From contig CAYLJJ010000143.1 of NCBI GenBank assembly GCA_964384025.1, forward strand, positions 1 through 11,757: 11,757 nucleotides of DNA, read 5' to 3'. The notes beneath the pieces were generated by a model. It saw only the letters and a program-made list of their open reading frames with translations, searched no databases and was not told the origin of the DNA. Positions 1 to 7,394 of the stretch are shown here, piece by piece. Position 1 is the first letter of the stretch; each line of letters opens with the position of its first letter. This DNA comes from CAYLJJ01 sp964384025 (lineage in GTDB: Bacteria; Myxococcota_A; Bradymonadia; UBA7976; UBA1532). Position numbers and translations under genes: made by a program.

Positions 1-181
1 ATGGTCATGTTTGGACGTTGGATCTCCATGTCATAAAGTTCACAACACGCTCTTACAAGGATGAGCATCTTCGCTTAAGCCAATATAGCCAGATGAGTTC
101 ATTCATAATGAAGAAAAATTCTATTGCATTCGCTTATATATAATTTGGTTTCATGATCCTAAAACAGATATGGAGCCTTAT
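1..181. other. AT-rich left edge, no recognised gene
   Basis: This stretch is clearly richer in A+T (roughly 32-43% G+C by line) than the genes to its right. One plus-strand frame is open from the window edge (position 3) to a TAA at 141-143, giving 46 codons; it could be the tail of an upstream gene, but the residues resemble no family I know. A TATAAT hexamer lies at 139-144 without a convincing -35 partner. No hairpin followed by a T-run was found that would end the minus-strand transglycosylase gene at 182. Confidence 0.4.
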
Positions 182-2509
182 CTAAAAGTTGATATTGTTT
201 CGATATTTCCTATTGATTTTCAGAGGCAGCAGGATGCGATCACTGCCATCATAGATCCTGCGATAGAGCGCTAGGTGCCGAAGCACCTTCTTGCAATACT
301 CTCGAGCCTCTGGATAGGGGATCTCCTCTACAAACTCATCCATAGGCAACTCTCCCTTGGCGCGCAGCCAAGAAGCCACCCGGTGAGGACCCGCGTTATA
401 GCCCGCCATCGCCAAGAGCCACTGACCTCGAAACTTCTTTAGGAGCTGGTGGATATACCAAACGGCCATCGGTACTCCCACCTCAGGCTCAAAGATCATC
501 GGGGTCCCAAAGTTACGAAAGCCCATGTTGTGAGCGATGAGCGCCCCGGTGTGGGGCATCACCTGCATAAGGCCCCGAGCGCTCGCGCGGCTGATCGCCC
601 TGGGATTGTAGGCAGACTCCACGATCATAAAAGCCCAGACTAGGAGAGGATCCAGACCATAACGGCTGGCCTCCGCCTCCACCAGTTGACGGTAGGGCCT
701 GGGATAGCGCCTGCTCCAGCGCAGGTCCTGGGGATCAAAGGGGAGTTGAGGACGTTCGGCGCGTGGGAGGTAGCGGCGGCTGTAGTGTCTGTCATCTAGA
801 GCTTCAAAGGCTGCCAGTATATTTCTATAGAAGCTGGTGGACTTGCGCCCTCGTAGGAGGCGGCGCTGCTTCCCTGAGCGCTTGGGGCCTCTGCGATCAA
901 GCTCTCGACCCCACTCCCCACGCTGTCTCTCAGGGGCGCGATTGTCTACAAAGGGGCGAGGACGATAGAGCCGTCCCGCTTGAGCCGCGCGGATCTCATC
1001 GGAGACCATCCTCAGCTCGATGCTGGCCATCTGCTCCTCTCCAACAACAGCATATTCCAGCGCTCTACCTATGCCCCCAATGCCCTCTCCCCATTCCAGC
1101 TCTAGAGCCCGAAGCGCGAGATAGGGATCCGCGCGCTTGGTCGGGCTGGCAGGCTCTTGAAGGAGACGCTCTACAGGGAGACCCTGATCTTCCAAGCGGC
1201 TTCGAGCCTGGAGGGCATAGTAGCTGAGAGGCTGCTTCTCTAAAATTTCTCGGTAGAGCGCCTCTGCCTCCTTAGGACGTTTTAGCTTCATCAGCGCTTG
1301 GGCTTGCCAATAAGCGTAGCGTTGGGGGCGCTTGCGGCTGCGGCGCTTCAGACGCGCGAAGCCCTGCTCCGCCTCCTTAAACTTCCCCTGACGCCAAGCC
1401 AGCCAGCTTCGCTTCCAGCGTCCAGGTGGCGCTTTGCTGTAGTCCCTCTGGGCGTTCTTGTAGTCCCCAGCGTTAAAGTACAGCTCCGCTCGCTCGATGA
1501 GCTGCTCACGGCTCAGGCGCGTGGGCTCATTCTGAGCCAAGTGCAGGGCCTTGACCGCCTCCTTAACGCGGCCCATATCAGCCAGAACACGGCTGCGCCA
1601 GCGGTGGGCTTGGCGGCGACTGGCGCCGCTCCCCCCTTTGCCCAGCCCCGCGAAGAGCTTGCGCGCCTCCTCATAGCGCTCCATCTGGTAATAGGTTCGC
1701 CCCTGTTGATAGCGAACCCGGCGTTTCATCCCTGAGTTACAGCGCTTATCTTCAGAGATCTTCTGGAACAGCGCTAAGGCTTGAGGGAAGTATTTGCGGC
1801 GTCTAAGTGAAATCCCCTGTTTGTAGAGGAGCTGGAGATCTACTTTGGGGGCTGAGATCCCCCGCCCTTTAAGGGCCTTGAGCCCCGCCTCAGCCAGAGC
1901 GCTGAGGGCTTCAGCCGGCCAGCGTCGGAGGCTCTCATCCAAAAAACCAGCGGCGGCTCGCCCTCGCCCTCGACGCAGCTCTGTCTCTGCCAGGGCCAGA
2001 CGCAAGCTCACTGGGTGAGGGTATTCAGGATAGCGCTCTAGATTCTCCTTGAAGTTGCGCCGAGCCTGGGCCCAGTGCCTCATCCCCATAAGAGAGTCTC
2101 CCAAACGAAAGCGGGCGCGATGAACCCAAAGGGAGCGTGGATATTTCTTGATAAAGCGGCGAAAGCGGCGATGGGCCTCCTTATACTCTCCCATGTGAAA
2201 GCGAGCCTCAGCGGCTAGATACTCTCGCCAGTCTGAGATCATCAGGTTTGAAGCAGCCTCAAAGTGAACCACTGCCTCAGAGAAGCGCCCCATTTGAAGG
2301 TTCGCCAAGCCGATGATCATTTTCGCCAGCCCATGCCCCCGAGGGCTCAGCTCAGCCCCCCTCAAAGCTTCTTGAGCTGAAGAGCGGGCACTCTCTGGTC
2401 GCTGCTTGAGGAGCTGTCCAGCGGCGAGGAGCTGCAGCTCTATAGCTGGAGCGCTGGACTTGGGCCATTGGGAGGGTGCGAGTAGGGCGAGGCTGAGGAG
2501 GAGGATCAT
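182..2509 (-). CDS. Exported TPR-rich lytic transglycosylase (Slt type)
   Basis: Predicted periplasmic murein lytic transglycosylase, which cleaves the MurNAc-GlcNAc bond of peptidoglycan with formation of 1,6-anhydroMurNAc. The 775-aa protein starts with a short hydrophobic signal-like segment (residues 1-12) and no lipobox. TPR-like helical repeats follow at about 60-170 and 250-455, including the PLSYYAL motif typical of the Slt superhelical domain. The catalytic SLT domain occupies about 605-745: ESAYNP with the presumed catalytic Glu631, GLMQVMP at 646-652 and GYNAG at 703-707. An Arg-rich low-complexity linker (about 520-555) separates the two parts and is unusual. The ATG at 2509 is the only plausible start after an in-frame stop upstream, but no good Shine-Dalgarno sequence precedes it. 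It is divergent from the TPR/chaperone operon. Family assignment is secure; whether it is anchored or soluble is not. Confidence 0.93.
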   Translation of the reverse strand: MILLLSLALLAPSQWPKSSAPAIELQLLAAGQLLKQRPESARSSAQEALRGAELSPRGHGLAKMIIGLANLQMGRFSEAVVHFEAASNLMISDWREYLAAEARFHMGEYKEAHRRFRRFIKKYPRSLWVHRARFRLGDSLMGMRHWAQARRNFKENLERYPEYPHPVSLRLALAETELRRGRGRAAAGFLDESLRRWPAEALSALAEAGLKALKGRGISAPKVDLQLLYKQGISLRRRKYFPQALALFQKISEDKRCNSGMKRRVRYQQGRTYYQMERYEEARKLFAGLGKGGSGASRRQAHRWRSRVLADMGRVKEAVKALHLAQNEPTRLSREQLIERAELYFNAGDYKNAQRDYSKAPPGRWKRSWLAWRQGKFKEAEQGFARLKRRSRKRPQRYAYWQAQALMKLKRPKEAEALYREILEKQPLSYYALQARSRLEDQGLPVERLLQEPASPTKRADPYLALRALELEWGEGIGGIGRALEYAVVGEEQMASIELRMVSDEIRAAQAGRLYRPRPFVDNRAPERQRGEWGRELDRRGPKRSGKQRRLLRGRKSTSFYRNILAAFEALDDRHYSRRYLPRAERPQLPFDPQDLRWSRRYPRPYRQLVEAEASRYGLDPLLVWAFMIVESAYNPRAISRASARGLMQVMPHTGALIAHNMGFRNFGTPMIFEPEVGVPMAVWYIHQLLKKFRGQWLLAMAGYNAGPHRVASWLRAKGELPMDEFVEEIPYPEAREYCKKVLRHLALYRRIYDGSDRILLPLKINRKYRNNINF

Positions 2510-2602
2510 TCTTGAAATGCTATCGACCCAGGAGCTTTAAAACTATAGAGATCATCCTCGGCTGGATGGCCTGGAGAAGTAGCTTGTCTATCTCAATCCA
2601 GA
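2510..2602. promoter_or_regulatory. Divergent intergenic region with candidate promoters
   Basis: These 93 bases separate the divergent transglycosylase and TPR genes and so should carry both promoters. On the plus strand TTGAAA (2512-2517) is followed after 18 bases by TTTAAA (2536-2541), a passable sigma70-like pair, with TATAGA just downstream (2544-2549). On the minus strand the complement of 2542-2547 reads TATAGT but lacks a good -35. No CIRCE-type inverted repeat or other heat-shock operator was seen. Assignment is by eye only. Confidence 0.3.
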
Positions 2603-4711
2603 TTGGTATCGAGGGTGGTGAGTAAAAAAAGAAGACGCGCTAGAAAAAGCGCCAAAAGCAAACCACAAACAAAGCAAAATCAAAATTATTGGTTTGCCAA
2701 GTTCAAGAGCGCCCTGAATCGAGGAGATGAGGCCAGGGCGGAGTTAGCCCTTCAGCGTTCCGGTTTAGAGTCAAAAGGAGAGCTACTCCAGTGGCTCCTC
2801 TGTTACTGGCCCCAGCGAGCCCTTCAGGAGCTGAAAGATCTGGAACTCTATCGAGCCCAGACCGCCTTCTCCGCCAGTGTGCTCTTCTGGGACTCTGAGT
2901 TTCTGAGAAAGCTAGGAGAGCTGCCCCAATTCCCAAAGCTTTGGCTTGAAGAGGCTAAAGCCCTCTTGGAAGCCTCCGCGCTCATGGCTGAAAGCAAGAG
3001 CACAGAGGCTCTCAGAACTCTACGCTCGGTGAAGCCTGGGAGCATCTTCTCTGAGGCTCATCGCTTCCTGCGTGGGCTCCTTCGCTTCTATCAGGGCAAA
3101 GATCCTCAGCCCCTCCTTAACCCTCTGCTCTCCTCTCCAAGCTATGGAGCGGTCTCAGCAGCGATCCTGAGCAGTTCAGGGCATCAACTCCCTCTTTCAG
3201 CTCAGGCGCAGAGCTGTGTCCACTATCTGAAGGAGCACCAAAGTCCCTTAGCCATCTTAAATCCATTGAGAGAGGCAATTCAGCAAAAAAAGCGCAACCG
3301 CGTGCTGGTTGAGTTCTCTCGGCTCCTTCCTAATGTTGAAGATGGTTTGGCGCTTCTTTTACGAAAGGAAATCCCAAGTATCCTCTATAACTTGGGCATG
3401 AATTACAATCATTTAATGTCAAAGGTTATTCCATTGGGAAGATCTTTAAAGGAGAAGTTCGAGTTAAGATTTTCTATTGTATCTTGTGGTGACAAAGACT
3501 TTTCTCCAGAAGATCAGTTTTTAGACTGGGCTCAAGTAGCTAAAGATTTTAAACAAACAATATTTGATGATTCAGAGTTCGATAATCTGAATTTTGCTGC
3601 AATTCTTCATCATTCCGCAGTGTTTCGCCGGTCTTATATTAAGGAAATTCATAGTAAAGTGCAATTGTCTTGGCTTTTCAGAGGGAAAAACAGTGGAATC
3701 GACGAAGATCAGGAAGGACTGATTCTTCAATTAGAAGAAGTTGTTAGGTTAGATCCTAAGCAGATTTCTTACTGGGAGGATCTTATCCAAGCCCATCAAA
3801 ACACATCCAATAAGGCACGAACAGCGCGAACAATTGAGCGTTTTGTTCGACAGTTTCCAGAGAGCCCTAAGGCCCTGATCGCGGCCTCTCAGGCAGCGGG
3901 GATGCGTGGAGCTTGGGACAAAGGGTTGCGCTATGCTTCTAAAGCGACCGAACTTGAGCCTCTCAATCGTCGGCTCGCGGATCTTCAAGCAGAGATGTTA
4001 AGAGGTAAGGCTCTCAAAAAGTTCTTCACTGAGCGGACTGATCTCAGCCGGAATTTACTGGCTCAAGCCCGAAAGATCCCAAATCTGACTCCAAACACGA
4101 CCCTCGCTGTAGCCGCTGAATCCTCCTTCCTTGAGCAGATCCTCGGCTCAAAACAAGCCGAAATACTCAAGAGAACTGCCCTACTTCGAGACCCAAGACC
4201 TTGGGCTTTTTCACTCTATGAAAGAATTTTTTCGGCGAAGATCATTAAGAAAAATGAGGAAATCTCACTTCCTTGCACTTGGATCCCTGAGGAAGAACCT
4301 TCTATTGAAGATTTGATGATGATTATTTCAGAAATCGAATCACTCAAGGATGGTATGGTCGAATTTGCTACAACGAGCCTATTATTAAAATGTGCGTCAA
4401 AAACTTGCCGAAAATTAGAAACCGAGGAGGAGTTTAGAAAGATAATCTCAGTTTCTTCGAATGAAAATCTGCTCTTTGAGGTTGCTCAAGTTGCACTAGA
4501 AAAATTCCCTTTGAAAATCGCTTTTTTCGGTCTTTATTATGATACCGCGATAAGTCTTGACAAACCGAAGTCATGTTTCGATAATTTTGAGTCTGGATTT
4601 CAGGCTTTAATTGAGTCTCTTTTAGAGGGAGAACATCCTCACGTATTGATTCCAATGGAACGTCTGGAAAACCTTCGAGAACGCATTTTAGACTATCTCC
4701 GCAACTTTTAA
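2603..4711 (+). CDS. Large TPR-like protein heading the Hsp70 operon
   Basis: A 702-aa predicted soluble protein of unknown function. The first 20 residues are very basic (KKRRRARKSAKSK), with no signal peptide or membrane span, so it is probably cytoplasmic. Most of the sequence looks alpha-helical. The clearest repeat-like helix pairs lie at about 375-490, with ERFVRQFPESPKAL and GLRYASKATELEP reading as TPR-type helices; the rest is too divergent to assign. The start is uncertain: TTG 2603, GTG 2615 and GTG 2618 are in frame, no ATG is near, and GAGG at 2611-2614 is too close to the GTGs for ideal spacing. Composition is mosaic: about 57% G+C near 2760-2820 but about 27% near 3541-3600. 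It lies 37 bases upstream of the J-like gene on the same strand. A scaffold or substrate-adaptor role for the downstream chaperones is an inference. Confidence 0.75.
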   Translation: MVSRVVSKKRRRARKSAKSKPQTKQNQNYWFAKFKSALNRGDEARAELALQRSGLESKGELLQWLLCYWPQRALQELKDLELYRAQTAFSASVLFWDSEFLRKLGELPQFPKLWLEEAKALLEASALMAESKSTEALRTLRSVKPGSIFSEAHRFLRGLLRFYQGKDPQPLLNPLLSSPSYGAVSAAILSSSGHQLPLSAQAQSCVHYLKEHQSPLAILNPLREAIQQKKRNRVLVEFSRLLPNVEDGLALLLRKEIPSILYNLGMNYNHLMSKVIPLGRSLKEKFELRFSIVSCGDKDFSPEDQFLDWAQVAKDFKQTIFDDSEFDNLNFAAILHHSAVFRRSYIKEIHSKVQLSWLFRGKNSGIDEDQEGLILQLEEVVRLDPKQISYWEDLIQAHQNTSNKARTARTIERFVRQFPESPKALIAASQAAGMRGAWDKGLRYASKATELEPLNRRLADLQAEMLRGKALKKFFTERTDLSRNLLAQARKIPNLTPNTTLAVAAESSFLEQILGSKQAEILKRTALLRDPRPWAFSLYERIFSAKIIKKNEEISLPCTWIPEEEPSIEDLMMIISEIESLKDGMVEFATTSLLLKCASKTCRKLETEEEFRKIISVSSNENLLFEVAQVALEKFPLKIAFFGLYYDTAISLDKPKSCFDNFESGFQALIESLLEGEHPHVLIPMERLENLRERILDYLRNF

Positions 4712-4733
4712 GCTGTAAGGACAGGTAAGAGAT

Positions 4734-4738
4734 AGGAG
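4734..4738 (+). promoter_or_regulatory. Shine-Dalgarno of the J-like gene
   Basis: AGGAG lies 10 bases before the ATG at 4749, supporting that start and separate ribosome entry for the J-like gene after the 37-base gap from the TPR gene. Confidence 0.5.
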
Positions 4739-4748
4739 CAAAGAAAAG

Positions 4749-5048
4749 ATGTACCCATTCTATGTCCTCGGGGTTGAAGAAAGAGCCTCTGATTCTGAAG
4801 TGGAGGCTCGATATCGGGAGCTGATCAAGCTCAGTCCTCCAGATCGAGACCCTGTTCGGTTTCGAACTATCAGAGAAGCCTATGAGAAAATCAAAGATCT
4901 TAGAGGACGGATCAATATATGTATATTTCATCCTGGTGATGGTCCTCAAGTCTTTACTCAGGAACTACCTGATTGGTTCAAAACATCGAGAACACCTCTC
5001 AGCGTAGATGAATTACGTGAATTTCTAGAGAAGAGTAGAGATGGATGA
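4749..5048 (+). CDS. Miniature J-domain-like protein with degenerate HPD motif
   Basis: A 99-aa protein whose first 50 residues follow the J-domain pattern: PFYVLGVEERASDSEVEARY corresponds to helix I and the start of helix II of DnaJ, and REAYEKIKD to helix III. At the loop where canonical J proteins carry His-Pro-Asp, this one reads SPPDRD (residues 29-34), so the His that stimulates Hsp70 ATPase is replaced by Pro. Residues 51-99 have no G/F region or DnaJ zinc-finger domain. The gene overlaps the GrpE-like gene by 8 bases and lies two genes upstream of Hsp70, which makes an Hsp70 co-factor role very likely. Known J-like proteins lacking HPD, such as mitochondrial Pam16, act as regulators or scaffolds rather than ATPase activators. 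It may be such a partner, or the PPD loop may be functional with this particular Hsp70. Confidence 0.8.
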   Translation: MYPFYVLGVEERASDSEVEARYRELIKLSPPDRDPVRFRTIREAYEKIKDLRGRINICIFHPGDGPQVFTQELPDWFKTSRTPLSVDELREFLEKSRDG

Positions 5049-5634
5049 GAGGCTTCAATCCCTTCTTCAGCTAGAACTAGACTCTGTTGACAATTCTGAA
5101 GAGGAAAATTTAGGAGAACCCCTAGACCTTCGCTGCCTCTTAGCAGAGATGACAGCCCTCAAGGCTGAAGTCCGCAGTGAGACAAAGGAGTTCAGGGAGT
5201 TGCGTATGGATCTGGATCGAAGAGAGGGAGATAAAGCAACTCAAAGAGAGAAAGAACGTTCTCTTCAACGGAGCGCCGCGCGGGCGCTCATCGATGTTTC
5301 TGATCGCCTCCAGGCTGGGATTCAAAATACACAGCTACCCGCTCCGCGTTGGTTTCACTTTCGCAGCCAACCCCACGCGATCCTAAAGGCCCTCGTTGAG
5401 GGGCTCACATTGAGCATCCAGAGGATCGAAGAGGCCCTGAGTGATCTGGGCATCGAACGGATTCAGACCTTGGAGCAAAGCTTTGATCCTCACTCTATGG
5501 AGGCGCTTCAGATCTCCTATATGGAGGGGAAAGCAGAGGGTCTTGTCTTAGAAGAGATCAGGAGCGGCTATCACGACGCACAGGGGGTTCTTCGCGTCGC
5601 TCAGGTGGTCGTCAACCGTAGGAGAGAGAGATGA
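5041..5634 (+). CDS. Divergent GrpE-like nucleotide exchange factor
   Basis: A 197-aa protein with the layout of GrpE: an acidic N-terminus, a long coiled-coil (about 35-85), a helical middle, and a C-terminal beta domain. The signature is clear at the end: GIERIQTLEQSFDPHSMEAL (137-156), then LVLEEIRSGYHDAQGVLRVAQVVV (168-191), matching the FDP...HEA and VVEEL..GY....RVLRPA..VV pattern of GrpE. An atypical insert with PAPRWFHFRSQ (100-110) breaks the usual helical region. GrpE releases ADP from Hsp70. The gene overlaps the J-like gene (8 bases) and the Hsp70 gene (4 bases), so it should be the dedicated exchange factor for that Hsp70. The arrangement resembles Myxococcus xanthus grpS-sglK, a GrpE homologue cotranscribed with an Hsp70 needed for social motility; orthology is not shown here. 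Confidence 0.85.
   Translation: MDERLQSLLQLELDSVDNSEEENLGEPLDLRCLLAEMTALKAEVRSETKEFRELRMDLDRREGDKATQREKERSLQRSAARALIDVSDRLQAGIQNTQLPAPRWFHFRSQPHAILKALVEGLTLSIQRIEEALSDLGIERIQTLEQSFDPHSMEALQISYMEGKAEGLVLEEIRSGYHDAQGVLRVAQVVVNRRRER
5620..5624 (+). promoter_or_regulatory. Shine-Dalgarno of the Hsp70 gene
   Basis: AGGAG inside the end of the GrpE-like gene lies 6 bases before ATG 5631 and 9 bases before ATG 5634. Both starts are in frame and the spacing slightly favours the second, which would give a TGATG stop-start junction. The difference is one residue. Confidence 0.5.
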
Positions 5635-7394
5635 TGAGAGAGATTGTCGTCGGTATCGATTTGGGGACAAGCAACTCCTCTATCGCAGTAATGGCCCCCA
5701 ATGGACCACGGCTTATTGAGATCGAGGGCGCCCGGCTGCTGCCCTCTGTTGTGAGCTTGAAGCAGGATGGAGGGCTCCTTATCGGCCAAGCTGCTCGGAA
5801 CCAGCGCCACCTGTTCCCCGAACAAACCATCTCTTCGGTGAAGCGAAAGATAGGCTCTGCGGAGATGCTCTCTTTGGGGGATGAATTTTACTCTCCTGTT
5901 GAGATCTCCGCTTTGATCCTGCGCCGCCTTAAGTTGGCGGCTGAGGCTGAGCTGGGCGGCCCTGTCACTCGTGCCGTGATCACTGTCCCTGCTTACTTTA
6001 CAAACGCTCAACGCAGCGCTACCCGAGAGGCGGGCCTGATAGCTGGCCTCAAGGTCCAACAGATCATCAATGAGCCCACAGCGGCGGCGCTCTGCTACGT
6101 CTTTGAGGAGCAGGCAGATCGTACCGTGATGGTCTATGATCTGGGTGGAGGCACCTTTGATGTTTCAATCATCCGTACCCGAGGTGAGATCACCGAGGTC
6201 CTCTCTTCCACCGGAAATATGGCTTTAGGAGGTGATGACTTTGATGCTTTGATTTTAACCCTGCTCTCTGAGGAATTTTTAAAGAAGAATGGTGCTGATC
6301 CGCGAGAGGATCTCCGCGCCAAGGCTCGTCTTTTCCGTGTCGCTGAAGAGACCAAGATCAGCCTCTCCACTCTGGAGAGTTGTCAAATCTCAGAAGAGCA
6401 TCTCCTCAGGGTGAAGGCGATCTCCAAGCATCTTCAGCTGAGGCTCGAACGGGAGAGCTACGAAGAGCTGATCCACCCCCTCCTTCAGAAGACCAAGGAT
6501 TCTGTACAGTTGGCGCTAAGCGAAGCGGGGATCTTGGCCCAGGAGTTAGATGAAGTCATCTTGGTGGGAGGCGCAACACGCACACCGATTATCGCCAAGA
6601 TGTTGGAGGACTTACTGGGAAAGGGGCCGCGTATCGACATCAACCCTGACGAGGCGGTTACCATAGGGGCGACTCTCCACGCCGCGCGTTTGGCAGGGGA
6701 TGATGAACAGCAGATTCTCGTTGACGTAACTCCATATTCGTTTGGAACAAATTTTTTTGACCATGAAAACTACAATTTAGATGCTTATAAAGTGATCATC
6801 CGCAGAAACACCGTGTTACCGTGCAAGCAAGCTGATCTTTTTTACACAATAATCCCTGGACAAACTAAGATCGATGTTAAAATATTCCAGGGAGAAGACC
6901 CATCGGCAGCAGAAAACCTCCTCCTGGGGAATTTCATGGTGGAGGGTTTAGATAAGGAGGCCCCAGCAAACAGCCCAATCATCTTTGAGTTGGCTCTCGA
7001 TCTAAACGGGATCTTGGAAGTAGAGGTTACAGAACAGGAGACAGGGCTCAAAAAGCAGGTGACGATCAAGGATGCCTTTCGAGAGTTCTCTGACGAAGAG
7101 ATAGAGCAGGCTCGCCAAAGGCTAGAACATCTCTTGCCAGGACAGAAGTTTGAGGGCGCTCATCAGGCCCTTGAACCTCCCCAGGATCTTTCTCCTGAAG
7201 AGCGCTCCACCTGGATGAGCACTTTGGCGCTCCTAAAGAAGGCAGAGCGCCTGCTCCCCAAGCTTGAGGAGGTCGACGCTGAAGAGCTAAGAGAGTTGGT
7301 CGAGGAGACAGAACAGGCGCTCTCTGAGAAACGATTGGAACAGCTCAATCAGCAAAGCAGCTTGCTCGCTGACACCCTCTTCTACTTGGAATGA
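5631..7394 (+). CDS. Hsp70-family chaperone (DnaK-like), divergent substrate domain
   Basis: A 587-aa Hsp70. The ATPase domain is intact: GIDLGTSNSS (8-17), Lys71 aligning with DnaK Lys70, VITVPAYFTNAQR (116-128), INEPTAAA with Glu148, YDLGGGTFD (169-177) with the Asp and Thr equivalents of DnaK Asp194, Thr199 and Asp201, and VGGATRTP (312-319). The linker is QILVDVTP (361-368). The substrate-binding beta domain (about 369-480) diverges. Where DnaK has its arch-forming loop, this protein has an aromatic- and Asn-rich stretch (FFDHENYNLDAY, 375-386) that is several residues longer, and the DNA there is AT-rich. The helical lid is about 100 residues against about 130 in DnaK and ends in FYLE, without the acidic EEV-type tail. 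It is cytoplasmic. Given its private GrpE-like and J-like partners, it is more likely a specialised paralogue than the housekeeping DnaK. Confidence 0.95.
   Translation: MMREIVVGIDLGTSNSSIAVMAPNGPRLIEIEGARLLPSVVSLKQDGGLLIGQAARNQRHLFPEQTISSVKRKIGSAEMLSLGDEFYSPVEISALILRRLKLAAEAELGGPVTRAVITVPAYFTNAQRSATREAGLIAGLKVQQIINEPTAAALCYVFEEQADRTVMVYDLGGGTFDVSIIRTRGEITEVLSSTGNMALGGDDFDALILTLLSEEFLKKNGADPREDLRAKARLFRVAEETKISLSTLESCQISEEHLLRVKAISKHLQLRLERESYEELIHPLLQKTKDSVQLALSEAGILAQELDEVILVGGATRTPIIAKMLEDLLGKGPRIDINPDEAVTIGATLHAARLAGDDEQQILVDVTPYSFGTNFFDHENYNLDAYKVIIRRNTVLPCKQADLFYTIIPGQTKIDVKIFQGEDPSAAENLLLGNFMVEGLDKEAPANSPIIFELALDLNGILEVEVTEQETGLKKQVTIKDAFREFSDEEIEQARQRLEHLLPGQKFEGAHQALEPPQDLSPEERSTWMSTLALLKKAERLLPKLEEVDAEELRELVEETEQALSEKRLEQLNQQSSLLADTLFYLE

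Noticed and set aside
116..144. TATAAT at 139-144 as a promoter
   Set aside because: No -35-like hexamer at 16-18 bases, and the only plus-strand transcript would run antisense into the transglycosylase gene; AT-rich sequence makes the match likely by chance.
763..1735. Long plus-strand open frames opposite the transglycosylase gene
   Set aside because: They are mirror frames of a strongly supported coding region, with proline/alanine-rich translations and no motifs.
2566..2625. A 19-codon ATG frame overlapping the possible GTG starts of the TPR gene, as a leader peptide
   Set aside because: It lacks a Shine-Dalgarno sequence and any attenuator-like hairpin or codon bias; overlap with the GTG starts is probably chance.
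4434..4949. A 171-codon minus-strand frame across the TPR/J-like junction
   Set aside because: It runs antisense through two better supported genes and their ribosome binding site, and shows no recognisable motif.
5631..7394. Loss of catalytic residues in the Hsp70 ATPase domain
   Set aside because: Checked against E. coli DnaK from memory: the equivalents of Asp8, Lys70, Glu171, Asp194, Thr199 and Asp201 are all present, so an inactive Hsp70 is not supported.
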